Part shown: piece after piece, positions 52,833 through 62,608 of the stretch
How positions within the stretch are numbered: position 1 is the stretch's first letter
Layout: the number at the start of each line of letters is the position of its first letter
Source of the DNA: Rhodobacter sp. 24-YEA-8
Lineage (GTDB): Bacteria > Pseudomonadota > Alphaproteobacteria > Rhodobacterales > Rhodobacteraceae
Assembly: GCF_900105075.1 (NCBI RefSeq)
Contig: NZ_FNSK01000005.1
Coordinates: 182,223-246,222 of the forward strand
DNA: 64,000 bases
Direction: 5' to 3'
Made by a program: the position numbers and the translations under genes
Notes under the pieces: model-generated
The model's input: only the letters and a program-made list of their open reading frames with translations
Told to the model about the DNA's origin: nothing
The model's database searches: none

Positions 52833-53689
52833 CGACCCCGGTTTCAGTCAGCGACAAAATCAGTGACATTGAAACGGATCTGTTTCTCGAGGCGCTCCGG
52901 CGGCGCTATCACTATGATTTCAGCGCTTACGCCCGTTCATCGCTTGTGCGGCGGGTGGAGGTGGCGCGGACCCGCCTCGGCTGTGACAGCATTTCGGCGA
53001 TGCAGGCGCGGGTGCTGCGCGAGCCGGAGCTGTTGCATGACGTGATTGACGCCATGACGGTCCAGGTCAGCGATCTGTTCCGCGATCCGGGCTATTACCT
53101 CGCCCTGCGCCAGAAGGTTATCCCGCATCTGCACACCTTCCCCTCGCTGAAGGTCTGGGTGCCGGGCTGCGCCAATGGCGAGGAGCTCTATTCGCTGGCC
53201 ATTCTCTTCGCCGAAGAGGGTCTGCTGGATCGAACCATGTTCTACGCGACCGAAATCAACCGCCGCGCGCTCAGCAAGGCCTCGGCCGGGATCTATGACA
53301 CCGGACGCGTGCCAAAGTTCAGCGAGAATTACCGCGCGGCCGGCGGCAAGACGACGCTTTCCGACTATTACACCGCAGCCTATCGCGGCGCGGCATTCCA
53401 CCGTCATCTGCGCCAGCGCACGCTGTTTTCCGAACATGACCTCGCGACCGATCAGGTATTTTCCGAAATGCATCTGATCTCGTGCCGCAATGTGCTGATC
53501 TATTTCGACGAAACCCTCCAGAACCGCGTTCTGGGGCTTTTCGCGGAATCGCTGGTGCGTGGTGGCTTCCTTGGCCTTGGTTCGCATGAGACATTGCGGT
53601 TCTCGAAGATCAAACCTGCTTTCAGCGCCCATGACGAGGGTGAGCGCATCTGGCGCCGCACGAATATCGAAAAGATTGAAAATGCCTAA
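52829..53689 (+). CDS. CheR-type methyltransferase
   Basis: A 286-residue SAM-dependent methyltransferase of the CheR family, which methylates glutamates of chemoreceptors. The N-terminal helical domain holds YDFSAYARSSLVRRVEVAR; the SAM site is VWVPGCANGEELYSLAILF, with DLITCRN-like LISCRNVLIYFDE later. No receptor or CheB gene is nearby, and the gene is locked between two kinases by 4- and 8-base overlaps, so its target is probably one of these signalling proteins rather than a flagellar receptor. That is inference from context. Confidence 0.9.
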   Translation: MTTPVSVSDKISDIETDLFLEALRRRYHYDFSAYARSSLVRRVEVARTRLGCDSISAMQARVLREPELLHDVIDAMTVQVSDLFRDPGYYLALRQKVIPHLHTFPSLKVWVPGCANGEELYSLAILFAEEGLLDRTMFYATEINRRALSKASAGIYDTGRVPKFSENYRAAGGKTTLSDYYTAAYRGAAFHRHLRQRTLFSEHDLATDQVFSEMHLISCRNVLIYFDETLQNRVLGLFAESLVRGGFLGLGSHETLRFSKIKPAFSAHDEGERIWRRTNIEKIENA

Positions 53690-55514
53690 TAAAGCCATCC
53701 GTTTCCTGCTGGTTGACGATCTCCCCGAGAACCTTCTCGCGCTGGAGACGCTGCTGCGCCGCGACGGGCTGGAAATCCACCAGGCGCGCTCGGCCACCGA
53801 GGCGCTGGAGCTGATGCTGCATTATGACTTCCGTCTGGCCTTTGTTGATGTCCAGATGCCCGGCACCAATGGCTATGAACTGGCCGAACTGATGCGCGGC
53901 AGCGCGCGGACGCGAGAGATCCCGATCATCTTCGTCACCGCAGCCGATCACAATGAGATCCGTCACTTCCAGGGCTATGAGGCCGGCGGGATTGACTATA
54001 TTTACAAGCCGATTGACCCGATCATCCTGCGCTCGAAAGCCGAGGTTTTCTACCGGCTGGCCCAACAGACCATCAACCTCGAGCGCCAGCGCGACGAGCT
54101 GCGCGAAAGCGCCCAGGCACGCGATCTTGCGATTGCCACGCTGCGGGCCCATGCCGACAACTCGCCGCTTGGTGTGATCGAATGCGATGCCAGCCTGAAC
54201 CTGCTTGGCTGGTCGGGCGGTGCGGAACGGATTTTCGGCATCGGTGCGGGCCAGGTGCTGGGCCGCGATCTGGGCGAGGCCGGCTGTTTCCGGCCCGAGA
54301 CCCTGGCGCAGTTCAGTGACTGGATCGCAAATGCCGGAACGGTTGCGAGACACAGTGCCGAGGCCGTCGCCACCGGCGCGAAGGGCGAGATCAACTGCGA
54401 AATTTATGGTTCGGTGGTGATCGACCCGGCAACCGGCAGCCCTTCGCTTTCCCTGCAGGTGCTCGAAACAACCGAGCGTCATCAATCCGAAAAGGTCCGC
54501 GCCCTCCTGGTCGGAGAACTGAACCACAGGATCAAGAACACGCTGGCCAATGTGCAGGCGATCATGCGCCAGACGCTGCGCACCTCGACCACCCTGCCAG
54601 AGTTCAATCTGCGGTTTTCAGGCCGGCTCCAGGCGCTGGCCCGCGCGCATTCCATTCTGTCAGATGTCACCTGGTCCAAAGCGTCTTTGGGCCAGCTGGT
54701 GAGGGACCAGATCGAAGCCGGTACCCTCGACCGCGATTTCATCGACGTCAGCGGGCCCGATGTGGCCCTGTCGCCGGAAGTGACGCTGCGCCTCGCGCTG
54801 ATCCTGCATGAGCTGGGGACCAATGCGGCAAAATATGGTGCCCTTTCGCAGGCTTCAGGTCGGGCACTGGGGCGGGTGAACCTGTCCTGGACCATTGATG
54901 CCGAAGGGCTGAGCCTGACCTGGCAGGAAACCGGCGGCCCCCCGGTCAGCACGCCCACAAGGCGTGGCTTCGGCTCCGATCTGATCCAGAACGGTGTCGG
55001 CGATGGCCGGGTCGAGGTTGACTGGAACAGGGCCGGGGTGATCTGGCGGATCATGATCCATTCCGGCTTTGGGTTTGACGGTGCGCAGCGCAGCTCTGAG
55101 ACCAGGGCCGACCGGCCGGGCGTGCCGCAGCGCGATGGCATCAAAGACAGCCGGGTCCTGCTGGTCGAGGATGAGCCGCTGATCTCGATGGAGCTTTCCG
55201 ACATGCTCGAGGATGCCGGTGCCCGGGTCGTGAAGATCGCGGCCAGTCTTGACGAGGCGATAGTCGCGGCGCGCACGCTGGATTTCGACGTCGCACTGCT
55301 GGACGGCAATCTGCGCGGCGCGCCGGTGGATGTGGTTGCCCATACCCTGCGGCTGCGCGGCGTGCCGTTCTGTTTCATCAGCGGCTACAGCCGGGATCAA
55401 CTGCCGCGTGACTTTCAGGACGCCCCCTTGCTGACCAAGCCGGTGGATCAGGACAAGCTGCTGGAGATCGTGCTTAAACTGCAGACCGGCGAAAGCAGGC
55501 GCGCAGCAGGCTGA
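53682..55514 (+). CDS. Receiver-PAS-HWE kinase-receiver protein
   Basis: A 610-residue cytoplasmic protein. Receiver 1 (residues 6-125) has DD in LLVDDLPEN, acceptor in FVDVQMPG and lysine in YIYKPID. A coiled linker and PAS domain follow (about 155-265), then the HWE core: H-box GELNHRIKNTLANVQ, N-box LHELGTNAAKYGAL, WQETGGPP. Receiver 2 (about 488-600) has LLVEDEPLIS, acceptor in LLDGNLRGA, FISGY and LLTKPVD, like the FAT-GUY type. Its ATG overlaps cheR by 8 bases. It is likely a relay that takes phosphate from the hybrid kinase and passes it to other receivers. Confidence 0.92.
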   Translation: MPNKAIRFLLVDDLPENLLALETLLRRDGLEIHQARSATEALELMLHYDFRLAFVDVQMPGTNGYELAELMRGSARTREIPIIFVTAADHNEIRHFQGYEAGGIDYIYKPIDPIILRSKAEVFYRLAQQTINLERQRDELRESAQARDLAIATLRAHADNSPLGVIECDASLNLLGWSGGAERIFGIGAGQVLGRDLGEAGCFRPETLAQFSDWIANAGTVARHSAEAVATGAKGEINCEIYGSVVIDPATGSPSLSLQVLETTERHQSEKVRALLVGELNHRIKNTLANVQAIMRQTLRTSTTLPEFNLRFSGRLQALARAHSILSDVTWSKASLGQLVRDQIEAGTLDRDFIDVSGPDVALSPEVTLRLALILHELGTNAAKYGALSQASGRALGRVNLSWTIDAEGLSLTWQETGGPPVSTPTRRGFGSDLIQNGVGDGRVEVDWNRAGVIWRIMIHSGFGFDGAQRSSETRADRPGVPQRDGIKDSRVLLVEDEPLISMELSDMLEDAGARVVKIAASLDEAIVAARTLDFDVALLDGNLRGAPVDVVAHTLRLRGVPFCFISGYSRDQLPRDFQDAPLLTKPVDQDKLLEIVLKLQTGESRRAAG

Positions 55515-55840
55515 GAATAACGGCCTTGCCTGGCGACACCTGCCAGAAGCGGCGCCGAAATGCGATCGCTTCCTTGGCGCAACCATGCAAGTTGCGGCGA
55601 CCGACTTCGCCCTCTGCCGGCCCATTCCTTCAGGTGATCCGCAGATCTTTTGCCTTGCCAGACTGCAAACCGCCGGTGACTATCGGCACAAACCGTGCAT
55701 GACTGACGCATCCCCGCGCCATGAGGCACAGTTTGTTGTGACGGCGCATTTCGACACGCCCGAAAGCGAGACCGGCAGGTCAAAAGGTCCGGACCTGTCT
55801 TGCTTTATGTGACGCATGGCTATGTGAGTGCAGGTGACAA
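55515..55840. other. Intergenic region, no gene seen
   Basis: No credible frame, hairpin or promoter motif was recognised in these 326 bases. Confidence 0.45.
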
Positions 55841-57718
55841 ATGTCGGAAACACCACCTCTGACTGAAAGCGCATCCTCCTCGGTCGGAAGGATCACGCTG
55901 CCCCGCATGGCGACCATCGTCGCCGTCGCCGCCGTCCTTTATGTGGCCCAGGATGTCTTCCTGCCCATCGCAGTCGCGATGCTGATCGCCTTCGCGCTGT
56001 CGCCGCTGGTTTCGGGGGCGCGCAGGATGGGCCTGCCGATGCTGACCTCTGTCCTGCTGGCCACGGCACTTGCCTTCTTCGTGATCGGCCTGTTCAGCCT
56101 TGTTGTCTTTTATCAGCTGGCGGACCTCGCGGTTAAGCTGCCGAGCTTCCAGGCAAATATCATCAGCAAGCTTGATGCAATCCAGAGCGCCTCGGGCGAG
56201 GCCAGCCTGATGTCGCGCCTGATGGAGATGGCGGCCTCGATCAACTCTGAAATAAGTGGCGTCCTGCCGGGAGAAGGTGCCGCCACGGCCCAGCCCATGC
56301 CGGTGCAGGTGGTGCAGCCCAGCAACCCGCTTGAAATCCTGCAAAGCCTGGTGGTCCCGCTCGTCAGCCCCATCGCGACCACCGGCCTTGTGATCGTATT
56401 GGTGATCTTCATGCTGCTGGAGCGCGACAGGCTGCGTGACAGGTTCATCCGTCTGGTGGGCACTGCCGATCTGCACCGGACGACCCAGGTTCTCGAGGAA
56501 GCGGGCGGCCGGGTTGGCAGCTATCTTCTGATGCAATTGCTGGTCAATGCCATCTACGCGCTGCCGATCGGGATTGGCCTTTGGCTGATCGGAGTGCCGA
56601 ATGCCGCACTCTGGGGATTGTTGACGCTGGTGCTGCGCTTCGTCCCCTATATCGGCTCGGTTCTTGCGGCGGCCTTCCCGCTGTTTCTCGCCTTCGCTGT
56701 TTCCTCAGACTGGTCGGCGGTTCTCTACACCGCCGCGCTTTTTGCAGTCGTGGAACTCATCACCTCCAATATCATCGAACCTTGGCTCTACGGGGCCAAT
56801 ACCGGCGTGAGCTCACTGGCGATCATCGTCTCTGCCATCTTCTGGACGTTTCTCTGGGGGCCGCTAGGCCTTGTCCTGTCGACCCCGCTGACCGTGTGTC
56901 TTGTTGTCCTTGGCCGTCACATCCCACAATTCGAGCTGTTCGATATCCTGTTCGGAGATGAGCCGGTCCTGGCAAGTCACCAGAGATTTTATCAGCGTTT
57001 GCTGTCAGGCGACCGTATCGAGGCGGCCTCGCGTGCGGAAGAATTGCTTGAGGATATGACCGCTGCCGAATTTCACCGTGATGTTGCGCTTCCGGCCCTG
57101 TTGATGGCCCAGGATGATCGCGACCGTGGTGTGCTCTCGCCCGGACAGGAAAGCAGGCTCGCCGGGGTCGGGATGGCGGTGGTGTCGGATATCGCGGCCC
57201 TGCTGGCCGAAGACTCCGGTGAAGCGCGGGCTGAGCCGCAGCTGCGCATCACCTGTCTGGGCGGGCGCTGGCCCATAGATGATGTCTCGGCGGCGATCCT
57301 TGCCCAATCCCTGCAGGAGGAAGGCGCCGAGGTCCGCCACAGATCCTATATGGATCTTACGCCCGGTGGGCTTGCGGCCCTTAACCTTACGGAAACCGAT
57401 TGTGTGATCCTGTGTTTCCTGGATTCGACGCCCACACGTGCGTCACTGCTGCATATCAGGCGGATCAAACGGCTGAGTGAGGGGCTGCGTCTTGGCATAG
57501 TGATCTGGCAGATGCCAAAGGATCTGATCCTTGAAGGGGCTGCGGGCCCGGCGCCGGTTGATCCCGCAAAGCTGGCCGAAGCCCGTTCTCTGGGCGCGGA
57601 TTTTGTTGAGACATCTCTGGAAGGTGCCGTGGAAGCAGCCCTGCAGGATGTGCCCGCATTGCCCCTACCGGAGACGCAACCCCGCAAACGCGCAAGCCGG
57701 CCCCGGTCTGCGGCCTGA
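55841..57718 (+). CDS. AI-2E-family membrane exporter with long C-terminal domain
   Basis: A 625-residue protein. The first 370 residues are an AI-2E (TqsA/PerM-type) transporter with about eight helices; conserved parts include YLLMQLLVNAIYALPIGIGL and PYIGSVLAAAFPLFLAF. The remaining 255 residues are soluble: a helical part (HRDVALPALLMAQDDRDRG) and an alpha/beta part (LRITCLGGRWPIDDVSAAIL, DCVILCFLDSTPTRASLL) that resembles cobalamin-binding-like or receiver-like folds. The extension is unusual; it may regulate transport. AGGTGACAA precedes the ATG. The substrate is unknown. Confidence 0.85.
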   Translation: MSETPPLTESASSSVGRITLPRMATIVAVAAVLYVAQDVFLPIAVAMLIAFALSPLVSGARRMGLPMLTSVLLATALAFFVIGLFSLVVFYQLADLAVKLPSFQANIISKLDAIQSASGEASLMSRLMEMAASINSEISGVLPGEGAATAQPMPVQVVQPSNPLEILQSLVVPLVSPIATTGLVIVLVIFMLLERDRLRDRFIRLVGTADLHRTTQVLEEAGGRVGSYLLMQLLVNAIYALPIGIGLWLIGVPNAALWGLLTLVLRFVPYIGSVLAAAFPLFLAFAVSSDWSAVLYTAALFAVVELITSNIIEPWLYGANTGVSSLAIIVSAIFWTFLWGPLGLVLSTPLTVCLVVLGRHIPQFELFDILFGDEPVLASHQRFYQRLLSGDRIEAASRAEELLEDMTAAEFHRDVALPALLMAQDDRDRGVLSPGQESRLAGVGMAVVSDIAALLAEDSGEARAEPQLRITCLGGRWPIDDVSAAILAQSLQEEGAEVRHRSYMDLTPGGLAALNLTETDCVILCFLDSTPTRASLLHIRRIKRLSEGLRLGIVIWQMPKDLILEGAAGPAPVDPAKLAEARSLGADFVETSLEGAVEAALQDVPALPLPETQPRKRASRPRSAA

Positions 57719-57957
57719 AAATCCGGCACCCGCCCATTCCCCGCCACGCCGCCACACCCGCAACCTGCCGCCGGATCTGCCTCATCGGGTCACCTCCAGT
57801 TTGCTTCTATGCTGTGGCGGCCGACCAGCGGTCATCCGATCAGTGATGAGGCGCCGGGCGATCTGTGCTACTTTCGCAGCTGGAGCAGGGTGGCGCCGCT
57901 ACGGGTGAGGGCCATGTATCCGCTGCGCCCTGATGATATGTCTTAAGGAGAAAACCG

Positions 57958-58353
57958 ATGGAAATATTCCGCGCCGGACAGGTGCCTTCGCGCAAAGGCC
58001 CCGCCGACTGGTTCAGCGGACAAGTCCGTATCGACACCCTGTTCAATCCCGCCGCGCCCGACCGCGTGCAGGGAGCGAGTGTGACATTCGAGCCCGGCGC
58101 CCGCACCGCCTGGCACACCCACCCGCTGGGTCAGACACTGATCGTCACGGCTGGCCTCGGCCGGGTGCAGCGAGATGGCGGCCCTGTCGAGGAAATCCGC
58201 CCCGGCGATGTCGTCTGGTTCGCCCCGGACGAACGCCACTGGCACGGCGCCGGCCCCACCACCGCCATGACCCATATAGCCCTTCAGGAAGTAAAGGATG
58301 GAAAGGTCGTCGACTGGCAGGAGCATGTAAGCGACGAAGAATACGGCGTCTGA
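57958..58353 (+). CDS. Cupin-domain protein
   Basis: A 131-residue single-domain cupin. Metal-binding residues are in [20 protein letters not shown] (two His and Gln), and the second motif is [17 protein letters not shown]. Such proteins are often carboxymuconolactone-decarboxylase-associated or quercetinase-like; the exact reaction is not readable. AAGGAG precedes the ATG. The alcohol dehydrogenase that follows after 108 bases on the same strand may be cotranscribed. Confidence 0.87.
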   Translation: MEIFRAGQVPSRKGPADWFSGQVRIDTLFNPAAPDRVQGASVTFEPGARTAWHTHPLGQTLIVTAGLGRVQRDGGPVEEIRPGDVVWFAPDERHWHGAGPTTAMTHIALQEVKDGKVVDWQEHVSDEEYGV

Positions 58354-58461
58354 CCTGGCTGAAACGGGTATGATCGGAATCCGGGGCTGGCCCCTGCGGG
58401 TCGGGAATGCAGCTGACCACAGCGCGAACCGGGCCGGACCCACCACAAAAGGAGAGCTGAA

Positions 58462-59505
58462 ATGGTTGTGAAAGCCTATGGCACCCCGGCGGGCGATGCG
58501 CCACTGGCGCCCCTGAACATCATACGCCGCATGCCCGGCGCGCATGATGTGCAAATCGGGATCCTGTTCTGCGGCATCTGTCATTCCGACCTGCACCAGG
58601 CCCGGGGCGAATGGGCCGGAACCCTGTATCCCTGTGTTCCGGGTCACGAAATCGTCGGCCGCGTCACCTCGGTCGGCGCGCATGTCACGAGCCACAGGCC
58701 CGGTGATCTGGTCGGCGTCGGCTGTATCGTCGACAGCTGCCGGCATTGCTCCGAATGCAATGACGGGCTGGAGAATTACTGCGACGGCATGATCGGCACC
58801 TATAACGGGCCGACACCGGATGCCCCCGGCCATACCCTTGGCGGTTATTCGCCGGAGGTGGTGGTGCACGAGCGCTATGTGCTGAAAATCACGCATCCCG
58901 AGGATCAGCTGGCCGCCGTCGCCCCTCTTCTCTGCGCCGGGATCACCACCTGGTCGCCGCTGCGCCATTGGGGGACGGGCCCGGGCAAGAAGGTTGGCGT
59001 CGTCGGTATCGGGGGTCTTGGCCATATGGGGATCAAACTGGCCCATGCCATGGGCGCGCATGTGGTGGCCTTCACCACCTCAGAAGCAAAACAGACCGAT
59101 GCGCTGAAGCTCGGCGCGGATCAGGTGGTGGTATCACGCAACGCGGCCGAGATGGCTGCCCATGCCAAAAGCTTCGATCTGATCCTGAACACGGTGGCCG
59201 CGCCCCATGATCTGGACGCGTTCCTCGTGCTGTTGAAGCGTGACGGCACGATGACGCTGGTTGGCGCACCCGCCACACCGCACCCTATGCCCAATGTGTT
59301 CAATCTGATCATGCGTCGCCGCAGCCTCGCCGGGTCGATGATCGGTGGCATCCCGGAGACACAGGAGATGCTGGACTTCTGCGCGAAACACGGCGTCACC
59401 TCGGATATCGAAATGATCCGTGCCGACGAAATCGAGAGCGCTTACGAACGAATGCTGAAAGGCGACGTGAAATACCGCTTCGTCATGGATATCGGCACGA
59501 TGTGA
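58462..59505 (+). CDS. Zinc-dependent alcohol dehydrogenase (YahK/CAD type)
   Basis: A 347-residue medium-chain dehydrogenase. The catalytic zinc Cys and its motif are FCGICHSDLHQ; PGHEIVGRV holds the second ligand; structural zinc is bound by four cysteines in CRHCSECNDGLENYC. The nucleotide fold has GIGGLGHMGIKLAHAMG, and the residues after the second strand (TTSEAKQTD) suggest NADPH. It reduces aldehydes or oxidises alcohols, as YahK and cinnamyl alcohol dehydrogenases do. AAAGGAGAG precedes the ATG. It may help clear reactive aldehydes, which is inference. Confidence 0.92.
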   Translation: MVVKAYGTPAGDAPLAPLNIIRRMPGAHDVQIGILFCGICHSDLHQARGEWAGTLYPCVPGHEIVGRVTSVGAHVTSHRPGDLVGVGCIVDSCRHCSECNDGLENYCDGMIGTYNGPTPDAPGHTLGGYSPEVVVHERYVLKITHPEDQLAAVAPLLCAGITTWSPLRHWGTGPGKKVGVVGIGGLGHMGIKLAHAMGAHVVAFTTSEAKQTDALKLGADQVVVSRNAAEMAAHAKSFDLILNTVAAPHDLDAFLVLLKRDGTMTLVGAPATPHPMPNVFNLIMRRRSLAGSMIGGIPETQEMLDFCAKHGVTSDIEMIRADEIESAYERMLKGDVKYRFVMDIGTM

Positions 59506-60009
59506 TCCGGGGCAGGCGCTCCGGTGTGGCCGGGGCGCCTTGCTGGCTGCCGGAGAGGTGCACAGGCAGGTTCCAGCACCGACAGCAGATCTCGCGGAAG
59601 GCCAGGCGCAATGCGCCAGCTCGGACAGCCGCCCGATACCCGACCTCAGGTGGATCGCGCCGGCTTTCACCTCAATAGGTTTGCCACGATGCGGGTCGGC
59701 GCAACGCCGCCGCAACCCCTGGTCCATGGCGACCGGATTGAGGTGCCGGAGCCTGTCCGAACCGGGCCCTGTATGGCGGCACCAAATGGTATGTCCACAC
59801 TTTCATTGAGGATTTGCGGATAGAACCCGCGATAGGAGGCACCTCCGTTGGAATGCGTACGCTTTACAAGTGATATGGCATCGCGCCCGCGCGGATCACC
59901 AGCGTCGTGGCCTGTGTGTTTGATTTTCCGGCGGATACGATGGTGTGCGACTTCAGCATCTGTCCGGCAAACCAGCCCTGGTAAGAAAGGACGGATGTCG
60001 TGCAGTCTG
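59506..60009. other. Intergenic region, no gene seen
   Basis: Several short frames cross these 504 bases, none with a ribosome site or family match. The region lies between convergent genes. Confidence 0.4.
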
Positions 60010-61446
60010 TCAGCCCGGACCCTGATCTGACCCGGACATGGACCCCTCACTGGCTTTACGGTTAAAGGCCTCCAGCGCCGACAGCGCACGTTTGCGGCCC
60101 TGATCCAGAAGCGCGGCGCTGTCCGGCAGAGCCCGGTGCTCAGGCGTGTTCCAGGAAGCAGGCACAGTCTCACGATAAGCGCGTGCCCCCTCACCCGTCA
60201 GCCAGTGATCGCGGTACAGGCTCTTCGGGTCAAAACTTGCCGCCTGCTTTTCCGGGTTGAAGATGCGGAAAAACGGCGAGGCATCGGGCCCGCAGCCTGC
60301 AACCCATTGCCAGTTCATCGCATTCGCGGCCGGATCCCAGTCAGTCAGGCTGTCTTCAAAATGCGCCAGACCGATGCGCCAGTCGGTCAGCAGATGTTTC
60401 GTAAGCCAGCTTGCCACCACCATACGGACGCGGTTGTGCATCCGCCCGGTCACCCGCATTTCGCGCAGGCCCGCATCAACCAGTGCGATGCCGGTTTCGG
60501 CGCGGCTCCAGGCCAGGGAGGCGGGATTGGCGCCAAGCCAGGGAAAGCGCGCCCAGTCCGCACGCCAGGGGGTCTCGCCCATCTGCGGGAAGGCCAGCAG
60601 CAGATGCCAGGCAAATTCGCGCCAGAGAATTTCCGAAAGAAACTTCTCAACCCCGGGGGCGAGCGCGGGGTCGGTCTCGGCGCGCAGCGACGCCATGGCC
60701 CAGATGCGGCGCGGGCTGATCTCGCCGAGCGCGAGATGCTCTGACATACCCGAAGTGGCGTCGATATCGGGACGGTCGCGATGGGCCGGGTAATCTGGCA
60801 CATGGGCGATAAAATCACTGAGCCGGGCAAAGGCCGCCGCCTCGCCCGCAGGCAGGGCCTGTTCCGCCAGAACCGCCGCCCCGCGATACATATCCGGCGC
60901 GAGGGTCAGTTCCCCCGCCCGCAGAGCGCCGATGGCCGGCAGCGCGGAAATGATGGCGGGAGGAGGCAGCGGCCGGTCAGGCCCCGCCAGCCGCACGGCC
61001 CGGGCAAAGGGGGTATAGACGCGAAAGCTGCCCCCCGCACCGGTTTTCACCCGCCCGGGATGGATCAGCAGATGGCCTTCATGCAGATGCAGCCTGACAG
61101 GGCCTGACCCGACTGCCCGGCGCAGACCGTCCTGCGCGGTTTTGGTGGCGGCGGTCGGCCAGTCGTTCTGATGGATGGCGCCGGCCCCGATGCGGGCGGC
61201 AAGATCTGGAAGCAGATCGGCCGCCTCACCCTCCAGCACTGTGATCCGCTGGCCCGTCCGCACCTGCCATTCGGCATCGAAGCTGGCCAGGGCCCGCCCC
61301 AGCCGCCAGCGGCTGGCCGCGCCTTGCGCGCGCGTCGCAGTGTCGACCACAAAGACCGGCAGAACAGGTCCGTCCCTGACTGCCGCCGTCAGCGCGGCAT
61401 TGTCGTCAAAGCGGAAATCGCGGCACAGCCACAGGATTGAAGTCAT
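60010..61446 (-). CDS. phrB: Deoxyribodipyrimidine photolyase
   Basis: A 478-residue light-driven DNA repair flavoprotein. The N-terminal antenna domain starts with LWLCRDFRFDDNAAL; the FAD domain has MHNRVRMVVASWLTKHLL, and WDPAANAMNWQWVAGCGPDA followed by PFFRIFNP, as in class I CPD photolyases. The ATG at 61446 lies 1 base after the stop of the cyclopropane synthase gene, so it is the last gene of that operon. The longer upstream frame has no ribosome site. Light repair next to a lipid-modifying enzyme is typical of singlet-oxygen stress clusters. Confidence 0.93.
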   Translation of the reverse strand: MTSILWLCRDFRFDDNAALTAAVRDGPVLPVFVVDTATRAQGAASRWRLGRALASFDAEWQVRTGQRITVLEGEAADLLPDLAARIGAGAIHQNDWPTAATKTAQDGLRRAVGSGPVRLHLHEGHLLIHPGRVKTGAGGSFRVYTPFARAVRLAGPDRPLPPPAIISALPAIGALRAGELTLAPDMYRGAAVLAEQALPAGEAAAFARLSDFIAHVPDYPAHRDRPDIDATSGMSEHLALGEISPRRIWAMASLRAETDPALAPGVEKFLSEILWREFAWHLLLAFPQMGETPWRADWARFPWLGANPASLAWSRAETGIALVDAGLREMRVTGRMHNRVRMVVASWLTKHLLTDWRIGLAHFEDSLTDWDPAANAMNWQWVAGCGPDASPFFRIFNPEKQAASFDPKSLYRDHWLTGEGARAYRETVPASWNTPEHRALPDSAALLDQGRKRALSALEAFNRKASEGSMSGSDQGPG

Positions 61447-61447
61447 C

Positions 61448-62608
61448 TTATGCCGCCTGTGCCATTTGGCCGATATGGCCGAATTCGACCTGTACCACAT
61501 CAGAGCGCCCGGTCGCAAAGGTCGCGGCGCAGCTTTCCAGATAATAGCGCCAGCTGCGCAGGAAGGGCTCGTCATAGCCAAAGCGGCGGATGCGGGGGGC
61601 GGCCCCGGCCATGCGCGCAGCCCAGATCCGGCAGGTGCGGGCGTAATCCTGCCCGAAAGAGAAGCTCGCGCGCAGCTCCAGCCCGGCCCTGGCGCCCTGA
61701 TGGCGCAGGATCGCCGGGCTGGGCAGCATACCGCCCGGAAAGATATGCTGACGGATGAAATCCGAGCGTTTGCGATAGATCGAGAATTCGGCATCCGGCA
61801 CAGTTATCGCCTGCAAGACAGCCCGCCCGCCAGGGGCAAGGCGCGCCTTCAGCGTGGCGAAATAGGCGGGCCAATAGCGTTCGCCGACGGCCTCGATCAT
61901 CTCGACCGAGACGATATTGTCATATTGCCCGCCGGCATGGCGATAGTCCTGCAGCCGGATCTCGGCTCGCCCGTCAAGCCGTGCATCGGCATAGCCCTTT
62001 TGTGCGGGCGACAGCGTCAGCCCTGTGACATGGCGACCGGTCTCGGCCGCGCGTTCGGCAAACCCGCCCCAGCCGCAGCCGATCTCGAGAATGTGCTCAC
62101 CTGGGGCGAGCCGCGACAGGATACGGTCATTCTTGCGCGCCTGGGCGGTCTCCAGATCATCAGTGCCGTCGAACAGAGCCGAGGAATAGCTCATGCCCGG
62201 ATCAAGCCAGAGCTGGTAAAATTCATTCCCGACATCGTAATGCGCCCGGATATTGCGCGACGACCCCGAGAGAGAATTGGCCCGCAGCCGGTCGGTCAGG
62301 CGAAACCCGAGGGCGGCAAGCCAGCCCGGTTTGCCCTGGCCCTGCAGAAGATCGAAATTGCGGATGGCAAGGCTGAGAAGCGCTTCGAGATCCGGGCTGT
62401 CCCAATGGCCCGCGACATAGCTTTCGCCAAACCCAACATCGCCGCGCGTCGCCAGCGCCGCAAGCAGCGCCCAGTCGGTGATCCGGATCACGGCCTCGGG
62501 GCCTTCTGATCCGAAATGATGACAATGGCCCTCGGGGGTGCTCAGGCAAATGCGCCCGTGCCGGATACCCTCAAGCGAGGCGAGAAAGCGGGTCTGTAGC
62601 AGGCTCAT
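61448..62608 (-). CDS. Cyclopropane-fatty-acyl-phospholipid synthase family
   Basis: A 386-residue SAM-dependent enzyme of the CFA synthase family, which methylenates or methylates double bonds of membrane lipids. Key parts: SSRNIRAHYDVGNEFYQLWL, MSYSSALF, SAM site HILEIGCGWGGFAERAA, and SVEMIEAVGERYWPAYF. In Rhodobacter sphaeroides similar enzymes are members of the sigma-E/ChrR singlet-oxygen regulon, some acting in furan fatty acid synthesis. It overlaps the DUF1365 gene by 4 bases and abuts phrB. Confidence 0.9.
   Translation of the reverse strand: MSLLQTRFLASLEGIRHGRICLSTPEGHCHHFGSEGPEAVIRITDWALLAALATRGDVGFGESYVAGHWDSPDLEALLSLAIRNFDLLQGQGKPGWLAALGFRLTDRLRANSLSGSSRNIRAHYDVGNEFYQLWLDPGMSYSSALFDGTDDLETAQARKNDRILSRLAPGEHILEIGCGWGGFAERAAETGRHVTGLTLSPAQKGYADARLDGRAEIRLQDYRHAGGQYDNIVSVEMIEAVGERYWPAYFATLKARLAPGGRAVLQAITVPDAEFSIYRKRSDFIRQHIFPGGMLPSPAILRHQGARAGLELRASFSFGQDYARTCRIWAARMAGAAPRIRRFGYDEPFLRSWRYYLESCAATFATGRSDVVQVEFGHIGQMAQAA

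Noticed and set aside
59667-60194. Leftward frame between the alcohol dehydrogenase and photolyase genes
   Set aside because: Overlaps the photolyase end, lacks a ribosome site and matches no family.
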